Shown: positions 8,060 to 14,902 of the stretch, piece after piece | Numbering within the stretch: position 1 is the first letter of the stretch | Layout: every line of letters starts with the position of its first letter | Origin: UBA6220 sp937870835 | GTDB lineage: Bacteria; Patescibacteriota; Minisyncoccia; Minisyncoccales; Minisyncoccaceae | Reading direction: 5' to 3' | Assembly (NCBI GenBank): GCA_035421265.1 | Contig: DAOLWP010000012.1 | Coordinates: 1-16,532 of the forward strand | Length of the DNA: 16,532 nucleotides | Made by a program: the position numbers and the translations under genes | Notes under the pieces: generated by a model | Database searches by the model: none | The model's input: only the letters and a program-made list of their open reading frames with translations | Told to the model about the DNA's origin: nothing

Positions 8060-9319
8060 TTATATTTCCTTATAAATTTCCGATTCTATTTTTAATAAAC
8101 GGTTATATTTACAAACCCGTTCACCTCGCGCCGGCGCGCCAGCTTTTAATCCGTCTGCTCCTACTCCCACGGCTAAATCAGCAATAAAATCGTCAATGGT
8201 TTCGCCGGAACGATGCGAAACAATAATTTTCCATTCATTTTTTTTAGCTTCATTAACAGCGGCCAAACATTCTGTAATAGTGCCAACTTGATTTAATTTT
8301 ATTAAAGCAGCGTTGCAAGCTTTTTTTTCTTGGGCTTGTTTTATATAATTTATATTAGTAGCCAACAAGTCATCGCCAATAATCATTATTCTTTTGCTAA
8401 AATGAGTCATAATTTGCTGGAATCCCTCCCAATCATTTTCGCCAAAAGGATCTTCTAATCCAATAATATGATAATTATTTAATAAATTTTCATAATAATC
8501 AATAAAATCATCGCGGTTAAAAATGCCCATTTTGGTTTGATAATATCCCAATTTTTGACCGCTAAATTGAGAAGCTGCTATGTCTAAATTAATATCTATT
8601 TTCCCATAAAAATTTGCTTGTTCAATCGCTTCGCTAATTAAACCAAGAGCAATTTCTGGCGAATCAATAGGAGGAGCAAAACCGCCTTCGTCTCCCACAT
8701 TAATTGCTGATAAAGAATAATTCTCAATTAAAATACTTTTAAGTTTGTAATAAGTTTCCGAAGCCATTCGTAAATTTTCAACAAAATTTTCATTTTGAGG
8801 AACAAGCATAAATTCTTGAAAATCTAATTCATTGCCAGCGTGCGCACCGCCATTAATGACGTTAAAAAATCCTTTGGGAATAAATAAAGAATTTCTATTC
8901 TTGGCTAAATCAGCAATATATTGGTAAAGCGGTTCGCGAAGAGCAGCGGCAGCAGCTCGGCAAACTGCCATAGAAACCGGCAAGATAGCATTTGCTCCTA
9001 AATTAGATTTATTAGGAGTGCCATCTAATTCTAACATTATTTCATCTATCTTTTTTTGGTCGCGGACATCTAAACCAACAAGGCGAGGCGCAATAATCTC
9101 ATTAACATTTTTAACTGCTTTTAATACTCCTTTGCCGCCAAACCTGTCTTTATTATTATCACGCAATTCTACAGCTTCTTTTTCTCCTTTTGAAGCGCCA
9201 GACGGCACGCTGTCTATATAAATTCCATCTTCTAAAATACACTCCGCTTCCACAGTTGGGTTGCCTCGTGAATCTAAAATTTCTCGAGCTTGAATTGATT
9301 TAATTAAAAAATTGCTCAT
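8060..9319 (-). CDS. eno: Enolase (phosphopyruvate hydratase)
   Basis: Enolase interconverts 2-phosphoglycerate and PEP. The 419-residue protein has the N-terminal AREILDSRGNPTVE (11-24) and the barrel residues expected for catalysis: E211 in GDEGGFAPP (acid side), Mg ligands D246, E289 and D316, base K341 in LIKLNQVGT, H369-R370-S371 in SHRSGET, and K392. Two features are less usual. The mobile loop reads SGASKGEKEA (40-49) where most enolases have SGASTG. The C-terminal GAPARGERVCKYNRLL resembles archaeal more than E. coli-like sequences. The ATG overlaps the end of trxB by 20 nt, implying translational coupling, and no strong Shine-Dalgarno sequence is seen. Confidence 0.97.
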   Translation of the reverse strand: MSNFLIKSIQAREILDSRGNPTVEAECILEDGIYIDSVPSGASKGEKEAVELRDNNKDRFGGKGVLKAVKNVNEIIAPRLVGLDVRDQKKIDEIMLELDGTPNKSNLGANAILPVSMAVCRAAAAALREPLYQYIADLAKNRNSLFIPKGFFNVINGGAHAGNELDFQEFMLVPQNENFVENLRMASETYYKLKSILIENYSLSAINVGDEGGFAPPIDSPEIALGLISEAIEQANFYGKIDINLDIAASQFSGQKLGYYQTKMGIFNRDDFIDYYENLLNNYHIIGLEDPFGENDWEGFQQIMTHFSKRIMIIGDDLLATNINYIKQAQEKKACNAALIKLNQVGTITECLAAVNEAKKNEWKIIVSHRSGETIDDFIADLAVGVGADGLKAGAPARGERVCKYNRLLKIESEIYKEI

Positions 9320-10235
9320 TTGTTTTTTGAATATAATTATAAGCGCTTAAAGCAGCTTTTGCGCCAGCTCCGGCAGCGACAATAATTTGCTTAACGGGCT
9401 CATCGGTAATGTCTCCAGCCGCAAACAATCCTGCTGTCTTTGTTTGCATAGTTTTAGGGTCTATGATTATTTCTTGTTTTTCGTTTAAATCCACCCAATC
9501 CTTGATTAATTCTGAATTCGGCGCATAGCCTATCTGCACAAAAACTCCAGCTATGGTTAATGTTTTTTCTTGGTTTGTTTTTTTATCTATATAAACCAAA
9601 TCTTGAACAAAATTTTCACCTCTAATTAATTTTAATTCAGCTGAAGTAATAATTTCTATTTTTGAACTCAAAGAAACCTTTTTTTGATTATCTTCATCAG
9701 CTTTCACTTTTTCTCCAGCTTCTAAAATATAAATTTTGCTGGCATAAGTTTGCATAAAAATAGCAGCTTCAAGTCCAGCGTTTCCGCCTCCAATAATGGC
9801 AATATCTTTTCCGGCAAATAATGGTCCATCGCAAGTAACACAATAACTTACTCCTCGGCCAAGCAATTCCTTTTCTCCCGGCACATTTAAATGGCGCGGT
9901 TCGGCTCCTAAGGCGATTATAACACTGCGCGATTCTATTACTTCACCGCTTTCAAGAACAATCTTAAAAATTTCATTTTTCTTAATTATTTCAATTGCCT
10001 TTTCATTTATAGTTGGCACGCCGACGGATTTTAATTGCTCTTCAAATTTTTGAATTAATTCTAATCCTGATATTTTCAAAAAACCCGGATAGTTTTCTAT
10101 TTCCACAGCTTTTTGCGCCATCTGTCCGCCTAAATTTTTAGTAATTAAAATCGCCGGCAGACCTTGTCTCGCGGCATAAAGACCGGCTGTTTGCCCGGCA
10201 GGACCCCCTCCCAATATGGCTAAATCATAAATCAT
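9300..10235 (-). CDS. trxB: Thioredoxin reductase-like flavoprotein, AhpF-type NAD(P)H site
   Basis: This 311-residue flavoprotein disulfide reductase transfers electrons from a pyridine nucleotide through FAD to a CxxC pair and then to a small thiol protein. It shows the FAD motif LGGGPAGQTAGLYAA (8-22), the redox pair CVTC (132-135, family usually CATC), the nucleotide site GGGNAGLEAA (149-158) and the second FAD motif AAGDITDEPVKQI (272-284). The HRR arginine motif that binds the NADPH 2'-phosphate in classical TrxB is absent; the site reads LEAGEKVKAD (171-180), as in the C-terminal half of AhpF, which suggests NADH. The N-terminal domain of AhpF is missing. Its ATG overlaps the galU stop (ATGA) and its end overlaps eno. 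The likely partner is the glutaredoxin-like protein at 7225-7467. Confidence 0.92.
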   Translation of the reverse strand: MIYDLAILGGGPAGQTAGLYAARQGLPAILITKNLGGQMAQKAVEIENYPGFLKISGLELIQKFEEQLKSVGVPTINEKAIEIIKKNEIFKIVLESGEVIESRSVIIALGAEPRHLNVPGEKELLGRGVSYCVTCDGPLFAGKDIAIIGGGNAGLEAAIFMQTYASKIYILEAGEKVKADEDNQKKVSLSSKIEIITSAELKLIRGENFVQDLVYIDKKTNQEKTLTIAGVFVQIGYAPNSELIKDWVDLNEKQEIIIDPKTMQTKTAGLFAAGDITDEPVKQIIVAAGAGAKAALSAYNYIQKTNEQFFN

Positions 10236-11122
10236 AGACGATAAATATCTTTCTCTTTTAAAAACTTTTTAATATTTTCTCCATATTCTGAATGATTTAA
10301 AATTAAAGTCATAAATGATTTTAACCATAAGGCCTTATTGCCGCATTCCAGCCACTCGCCTTTTATTTCATAACCATAGAAAGGACGGCCTTCTTCAGCC
10401 ATTTTGCCTAAAACTTGGCCAATACAATAATCATTTTTCATCATTTCTTTATGATTGCCTAAATATTCAAAGACATCAGGCGTCAAAATCAATCGGCCTA
10501 AAAAAGCTAAATTTGACGGCGCAGTTCCGGCTGGAGGTTTTTGGACAAATCTTTTAACTTTATAAAAACTATTAGCTACTTTTTCTACTTCTACCACGCC
10601 ATATTTATTAAGTTCCTCATCGGGCAAAGCTTTTAGGGCCATTACTGGACGTTGACAGGTTTGAAAAACTTCAATCATTTGCGCTAAGGCTGGAATTTTT
10701 GCATCAATAATATCATCGCAAAAACTTACTGCCACAGGATCATCTCCTGCAAATTCTTTAGCTTTATAAATTGCATCAGCATTGCCATGGGCCTGCTTTT
10801 GATAAGCGGTTGAAAATTCCATTTCTCCAAAAATATCTTCTAACTCTTTCAGAGCTCTCAATTCTTCAATTTTATTATTTGCCTCTAATCTTTTTTCTAA
10901 TTCAAGATTGCGTTTAAAATAATTCAAAACTTCTTTTTGTCCGGGCCTAACCACAAATTGAATTTGATTAATTCCAGATAAATGAGCTTCCTCTGCTACA
11001 TAATGGACTAATGGCTTGTCTGCTAATGGAATTAGTTCTTTGGAAACCACTTTAGAGATTGGCAAAAACCGAGTAGCTAATCCGGCAATAGGCAATATTG
11101 CTTTTTTAACATCTTTTGTCAT
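10232..11122 (-). CDS. galU: UTP-glucose-1-phosphate uridylyltransferase
   Basis: GalU makes UDP-glucose and pyrophosphate from UTP and glucose-1-phosphate, feeding cell-surface glycan synthesis. The 296-residue protein starts with the nucleotidyltransferase signature ILPIAGLATRFLP (9-21), where GLGTR is usual and here reads GLATR. It continues with KVVSKELIPLADKPLVHYV (24-42), which covers the conserved K-x3-KE-(M/L)-x-P and DKPL positions. Further family landmarks are the FCDDIID stretch, KYGVVEVE and GRLILTPDVFEYL, followed by the GQVLGKMAEEG and KGEWLECGNK segments near the end. Length matches bacterial GalU (about 290-300). It lies 16 nt after ftsZ and overlaps trxB by 4 nt. Other sugar-nucleotidyltransferase specificity is possible, but the GalU family match is strong. 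Confidence 0.92.
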   Translation of the reverse strand: MTKDVKKAILPIAGLATRFLPISKVVSKELIPLADKPLVHYVAEEAHLSGINQIQFVVRPGQKEVLNYFKRNLELEKRLEANNKIEELRALKELEDIFGEMEFSTAYQKQAHGNADAIYKAKEFAGDDPVAVSFCDDIIDAKIPALAQMIEVFQTCQRPVMALKALPDEELNKYGVVEVEKVANSFYKVKRFVQKPPAGTAPSNLAFLGRLILTPDVFEYLGNHKEMMKNDYCIGQVLGKMAEEGRPFYGYEIKGEWLECGNKALWLKSFMTLILNHSEYGENIKKFLKEKDIYRL

Positions 11123-11138
11123 AAATATAACATTATTT

Positions 11139-12749
11139 TTATTTTTTCAGTTTTTTATTCTTTCTTAAAAAAGCTGGTATCTCATAAATTTTTTCTTTTT
11201 CCTCTTCTTCGGCTAATTTTTGACGCTCTGCTTCTTTAATCTCTAAGGCCGTTCTTCTTATTTCCTGCTCTCCTGCGTCTTCTTTTTCATTATTATAAAT
11301 ATTCTCTAAATTATCATTTTCAATATCTTTTTCTCTATTTTCTATTTTTTCATTTTCTTTTGACGGCATTGGTATTTTTATTTTTTCTTTATTTTTATCC
11401 TGATTAACTTGATTAACTGATGCTGTTAACGGCGCTTTCTTTTTATTTTTGAAAGCAGATTTTTTCTCTTCGCTGGTTGTTGCCAAAATTGTCACCTTAA
11501 TTTCATTTTTCATTTTTTGATTTTGATTCAAGCCAAAAATAATTCTGGCGTTCGGAGATAATTCATTTATTTTTTCACTAATTTGAGTTAAAACTTGCAA
11601 AGAAATATCTTTTGAGCCTTCTATATTAAATAAAACATTATCTGCATTTGAAAATTGAGATTCTAAAATTGGATTTTTGAAAATGCTTTTGATAAATTCA
11701 TCTAAATTTTGGCCAATCTTTCCTTTTACCGCATTTAAGTAGGCTATTTTCTTTTTTCCTTCTAAAATAGTTTTAATATCAGCCCAATCAATATTAATCA
11801 AGCCGGGAGAATAAATAGTGCGCAATAATCCTTCTAAAGAAACTGCTAAACGATTGTTTAATAAATTGAGAGAATCAGTAAAAGAAACATCGCCTTTGGC
11901 TAAACTAAATATTTTTTCATTTGGCAAAACCATATAAGCATTAAGATATTCTTTCATTTTTCCTAAAGCCGCTTCTGATTCGGTCATCTTTTTTTTGCCC
12001 TCAAAAGCAAATGGCAAAGTAAAAATTCCTAATACTGGTATGCCTAAATCACTAATAGATTTAACAAAAACAGGCGTCGCCCCCGTCCCAGTGCCGCCTC
12101 CCAAAGAAGATATTACTATATATAAATCTCGCTCATCATTAAATAAACTTTTAATTTTTTCTAAATCTTCACGCGCTGCTTTTTCTCCCAAAAGCACATC
12201 ACGGCCAGTGCCAAGCCCACGAGTAAGTTTTTGGCCAAAAGGAATTTTTTTAATATTTTTGCTTAAAAAACTTAAGGCCTGATTATCAGTATTGGCTACT
12301 ATAAAATCAATTTTTTGGAAGGAAAAATCTTTGAGTTTTTTGCTAATCTCAGCCACAATATTGCCCCCTCCGCCCCCAACACCAAAAATCCTAATTTTTA
12401 TTTTTTTAATTGTTTCGTTATTATCCTCGCTATTAATATCTTTTTTATTGTTTATATTATTTTTATTTATAATTAACTTTTGAGATTGAATTAACGGCGC
12501 TGATTGAACTTTTGATGGCTTTATGTTTTTAGCTTTAGTTTTAGTTTGAGAAAAATTATTTAACTTAATTTTAATTGATTTACTCTGATTGCATTTTAAT
12601 TTAGGTTTATTTTGCTTTTTATTTTGCTTTGAAGAAATAGAAACAGGCCTATTTTTTACAGGATTATTTTTGGTCTTTTTCTTGCTAATTCCGCGTTGGG
12701 CAAGCTTGACAGAATTATTTTTTTTAACTGTTAAACTCTTTTTTTTCAT
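11139..12749 (-). CDS. ftsZ: Cell division GTPase FtsZ with long Lys-rich N-terminal extension
   Basis: FtsZ polymerises with GTP into the division ring. The 536-residue protein is far longer than usual (about 350-400). Residues 1-115 form a Lys/Asn/Ser-rich, low-complexity extension. The GTPase core follows: GVGGGGGN (123-130), NTDNQAL (153-159), the tubulin signature GGGTGTGATP (217-226) and the T7 loop NIDWAD (319-324) with catalytic D321 and D324. The T3 loop reads FTLPFAFEG, with Leu where a basic residue is common. After the core (about 425) a charged linker runs to IPAFLRK (524-530), the conserved C-terminal peptide that binds FtsA/SepF-type partners. The start is supported by the ATGA overlap with the HIT gene and by absence of another Met before residue 118. 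Confidence 0.94.
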   Translation of the reverse strand: MKKKSLTVKKNNSVKLAQRGISKKKTKNNPVKNRPVSISSKQNKKQNKPKLKCNQSKSIKIKLNNFSQTKTKAKNIKPSKVQSAPLIQSQKLIINKNNINNKKDINSEDNNETIKKIKIRIFGVGGGGGNIVAEISKKLKDFSFQKIDFIVANTDNQALSFLSKNIKKIPFGQKLTRGLGTGRDVLLGEKAAREDLEKIKSLFNDERDLYIVISSLGGGTGTGATPVFVKSISDLGIPVLGIFTLPFAFEGKKKMTESEAALGKMKEYLNAYMVLPNEKIFSLAKGDVSFTDSLNLLNNRLAVSLEGLLRTIYSPGLINIDWADIKTILEGKKKIAYLNAVKGKIGQNLDEFIKSIFKNPILESQFSNADNVLFNIEGSKDISLQVLTQISEKINELSPNARIIFGLNQNQKMKNEIKVTILATTSEEKKSAFKNKKKAPLTASVNQVNQDKNKEKIKIPMPSKENEKIENREKDIENDNLENIYNNEKEDAGEQEIRRTALEIKEAERQKLAEEEEKEKIYEIPAFLRKNKKLKK

Positions 12750-13165
12750 TTTAATAAATTAAGTTTTTGCCTAATAGCTTCAAACTCTTCTTCGGTTGGC
12801 TTGCTAATGATATTAAAACCGCGGCCAGTAAAATCAATGCCATCGTTAGGGCGGCGCGGAATTAAATGCAAATGAAAATGCGGTACGGTTTGTTCAGCGG
12901 CCTTGCCGTTTGCTTGATATAAATTTACTCCTTCGCAAACTCCTTCGGTTGTCATTTTTTGAGCAATGCGTTTTGCTGTTTCAAAAATTTTCTGAAAATA
13001 CGTTTCGTCAATATCAAAAATATTTTCAAAATGTTTTTTAGGAATAACTAAAGTATGGCCCAATGCCGCTGGATTAATATCTAAAAATGCCAAAACAAAG
13101 TCATCTTCATAAACTTTATAGGCTGGCAATTCATTATTGATAATTTTACAAAAAACACAATCCAT
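12746..13165 (-). CDS. HIT-family nucleotide hydrolase/transferase
   Basis: This 139-residue protein belongs to the histidine triad family (HINT/Hit branch), which cleaves nucleoside phosphoramidates or dinucleotide-type substrates. The catalytic triad motif HFHLHLIPR sits at 96-104 with nucleophile H98. The N-terminal CVFC (3-6), with H45 in IPKKHFENI, is the arrangement found in zinc-binding HIT proteins. Length is typical. Its ATG at 13165 is preceded by one of the few good Shine-Dalgarno sequences in the window (GAGG, 5 nt spacer) and an AT-rich promoter-like region, so it probably leads the operon HIT-ftsZ-galU-trxB-eno. Its stop overlaps the ftsZ start by 4 nt. The physiological substrate cannot be inferred. 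Confidence 0.95.
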   Translation of the reverse strand: MDCVFCKIINNELPAYKVYEDDFVLAFLDINPAALGHTLVIPKKHFENIFDIDETYFQKIFETAKRIAQKMTTEGVCEGVNLYQANGKAAEQTVPHFHLHLIPRRPNDGIDFTGRGFNIISKPTEEEFEAIRQKLNLLK

Positions 13166-13170
13166 ATTTA

Positions 13171-13174
13171 CCTC
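13171..13174 (-). promoter_or_regulatory. Shine-Dalgarno site of the HIT gene
   Basis: GAGG on the minus strand lies 5 nt before the ATG at 13165. It stands out because most other starts in this window (galU, gap, the PfkB kinase, glutaredoxin) are preceded only by A/T-rich sequence. Confidence 0.65.
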
Positions 13175-13200
13175 AATAATTTATATTTATACTATTAGAA

Positions 13201-13251
13201 TATTATATCTATTATAATATTATATTCAATTATTATATTATATCTATTATA
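13201..13251. repeat. 16-bp direct repeat in the mnmA-HIT spacer
   Basis: The sequence TATTATATCTATTATA occurs exactly at 13201-13216 and again at 13236-13251, separated by 19 nt of similar A/T sequence. Read on the minus strand each copy contains TATAAT-like hexamers, so the repeat places two -10-like elements upstream of the HIT-ftsZ operon. It could equally be simple AT-rich slippage. Confidence 0.6.
13202..13229 (-). promoter_or_regulatory. Candidate promoter of the HIT-ftsZ operon
   Basis: On the minus strand TTGAAT (13229-13224) and TATAAT (13207-13202) are separated by 16 nt, about 37 nt upstream of the HIT start codon, which would give a short leader of about 30 nt. Position, spacing and the intergenic setting (133 nt between mnmA and HIT) fit a sigma-70-type promoter, but such matches arise easily in sequence this AT-rich. 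Confidence 0.45.
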
Positions 13252-13298
13252 CCGTAAAAATCAAAAAATGCCACCCTAATTGCCAACTTTTTTCATTG

Positions 13299-14417
13299 CT
13301 AAACCTGAATAATTCCCCCGCCTAAAACTAAATCATCTTTATATATAACCGCAGATTGGCCGGCCGTAACAGCAAATGCCGGCTTTTTTAATTTAATTTT
13401 TGCTCCCCCTAAACAAGGAATAATTTGACATTTAATTAAATCAGCTGAGGCTCTTATCTTAACAGCCCCAGTTTCTGTTTTTTTAAGTTTTGGAAAAACA
13501 ATCCAATTAGTTTTTTTAATATTAAATTCTTTAGAAAGCGCTTCGCTCTTTTTTCCGACAATAATTTTATTTTTGCGCGCATCAATCCGAATAACATAAT
13601 ATGGTTCAGCTAATCCGCCAATATTAATGCCCCGACGTTGACCAACTGTAAAATTAACTAAGCCGTTATGAACGCCTAAAAGTTTTCCTGATGTAGAAAT
13701 AATTTGGCCCGGCTTTTCTCCTGCTTTTCCAATTATTTCAGCATAGCTTCCATTTTCTACAAAATCTTGGCTTTCCGGCTTATTGGCAAATTTGCTTAAT
13801 CCAAAATCTTGAGCCATTTTTTTCACCTCCGCTTTAGTATAATCTCCTAAGGGCAATAAAATTTTTTTAAGCTGAGATTGAGTTAGGCGATATAAAAAAT
13901 AAGATTGGTCTTTTTTCAAATCTTTTCCCCTATAAAGATTAAAGCGTCCGGTTTTATGGTTAAACTTAATCCGGGCATAATGTCCCGTAGCAAAATAATC
14001 AAAATCTATACCCGCAGACAGAGCTTTTTTCAGCATAAAACCAAATTTAATTTTTTGATTGCAAATTACGCAAGGATTAGGAGTACGGCCTGCTAAATAT
14101 TCTTTTCTAAAGGTTTGCAAAACATATTTTTCAAATTCTGGAGCCACATCTATTGTTTGATGAGGAATGCCTAAAAAGCGAGCTGCTTTTTTAGCTTCTC
14201 TAATATTATTTTTGGCTGCTTTATCTTCAAAACAAGCTTTTTGGCTTAAGCGATGGCAATAAATTTTATTGCTTAATTGCATAGTAAGGCCAATAACTTC
14301 ATATCCTTGCTGCTTTAATAAACCCGCTGTCACAGCTGAATCAACTCCACCGCTTAATCCCACTGCTACTTTTATTTTTTTATTGCTTTTGAAAATTTTG
14401 TCAGTTTTCAAATTCAT
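13299..14417 (-). CDS. mnmA: tRNA-specific 2-thiouridylase MnmA
   Basis: MnmA adenylates and then thiolates U34 of tRNA-Lys, -Glu and -Gln to give 2-thiouridine. The 372-residue protein has the PP-loop ATP site SGGVDS (22-27), TPNPCVICNQKIKFG (112-126, with C116 and C119), FATGHYAR (142-149), KDQSYFLYRL (169-178), GQRRGINIGG (259-268) and a C-terminal beta-barrel. C116 corresponds to the first catalytic Cys (C102 in E. coli). The second, C199 of E. coli, normally lies in SQDxCF or STGICF. Here the segment reads ESQDFVENGSY (215-225) with no cysteine. The enzyme must either use another cysteine (C54, C62 and C119 are candidates) or work differently. It starts 14 nt after the cupin gene and ends 133 nt before HIT. 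Confidence 0.95.
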   Translation of the reverse strand: MNLKTDKIFKSNKKIKVAVGLSGGVDSAVTAGLLKQQGYEVIGLTMQLSNKIYCHRLSQKACFEDKAAKNNIREAKKAARFLGIPHQTIDVAPEFEKYVLQTFRKEYLAGRTPNPCVICNQKIKFGFMLKKALSAGIDFDYFATGHYARIKFNHKTGRFNLYRGKDLKKDQSYFLYRLTQSQLKKILLPLGDYTKAEVKKMAQDFGLSKFANKPESQDFVENGSYAEIIGKAGEKPGQIISTSGKLLGVHNGLVNFTVGQRRGINIGGLAEPYYVIRIDARKNKIIVGKKSEALSKEFNIKKTNWIVFPKLKKTETGAVKIRASADLIKCQIIPCLGGAKIKLKKPAFAVTAGQSAVIYKDDLVLGGGIIQV

Positions 14418-14431
14418 TTTATGTTTTAATT

Positions 14432-14803
14432 TTAATTTTGGCTTTGGCTTTGCTCTTGAGAATTAGCCCGGCCATAATCATCTTCATAACGGATAATGTC
14501 CTCTTCTTTGGGACAGCCCAAAGCAATCTCTAAAATATAAGAATCTTTTATTCCAGTTAAGCGATGTTTTTGTTTTTTACTGATATTTACAAATCGGCCA
14601 ATTCCTAATTGATGAATTTTTTCTCCCACCCTTGTCTCTACTAATCCTTTAACAACAAGCCAAATTTCTGACCTATTATTATGGCTTTGCAAACTTAATC
14701 TCTCCCCTTGCTTCACAAAAACTATTTTTACCCACGCCTTGTCCTGGATTTGCCAGATAATTTTATGCCAACCCCACGGCCGAAAATTTTTATTGTGTTT
14801 CAT
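14432..14803 (-). CDS. Stand-alone mannose-6-phosphate isomerase type II-like cupin
   Basis: This 123-residue single cupin matches the C-terminal isomerase domain of bifunctional ManC/AlgA proteins, which interconvert mannose-6-phosphate and fructose-6-phosphate. Diagnostic segments are FRPWGWHKII (7-16), the metal-binding LSLQSHNNRSEIW (36-48, ligands Q39, H41, E46), HRLTG (80-84, H80) and the family-ending EDIIRYEDDYGR (101-112). The N-terminal GDP-mannose pyrophosphorylase domain is absent. The last ~10 residues are a Gln/Ser tail. A weak AAGGG 9 nt before the ATG may serve as ribosome binding site. The gene lies 97 nt after the metallopeptidase and 14 nt before mnmA. Isomerase activity is likely by family but not proven, because stand-alone copies can have other sugar-binding roles. 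Confidence 0.88.
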   Translation of the reverse strand: MKHNKNFRPWGWHKIIWQIQDKAWVKIVFVKQGERLSLQSHNNRSEIWLVVKGLVETRVGEKIHQLGIGRFVNISKKQKHRLTGIKDSYILEIALGCPKEEDIIRYEDDYGRANSQEQSQSQN

Positions 14804-14902
14804 ATTGTCGCACCCTTATATTATTCTTATCTATATTATTCTCTCGTTTCTAATTTTAATACTATCTATAATTGCTTCGCATTTTTAATTAATTAGATAT
14901 AA

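Noticed and set aside
7604..8095. 163-codon plus-strand open frame opposite mscL and the end of eno
   Set aside because: It is antisense to mscL, whose product is unmistakable. Its hydrophobic, Ile/Phe-rich translation is a by-product of AT-rich reverse-complement sequence.
10230..10236. Alternative genetic code with TGA as an amino acid codon
   Set aside because: The galU and HIT genes both end at TGA within ATGA overlaps with the next gene, at positions where the proteins are complete, so TGA is a stop here.
11995..12483. Two plus-strand open frames opposite ftsZ, one encoding a hydrophobic stretch
   Set aside because: They are antisense to the FtsZ core and Lys-rich extension. The hydrophobic residues come from reading Lys/Asn codons in reverse.
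14804..14902. Terminator after the metallopeptidase (small TGCGAAGCA hairpin)
   Set aside because: The stem is only three base pairs and no T-tract follows on the minus strand, so it cannot be supported as a terminator.
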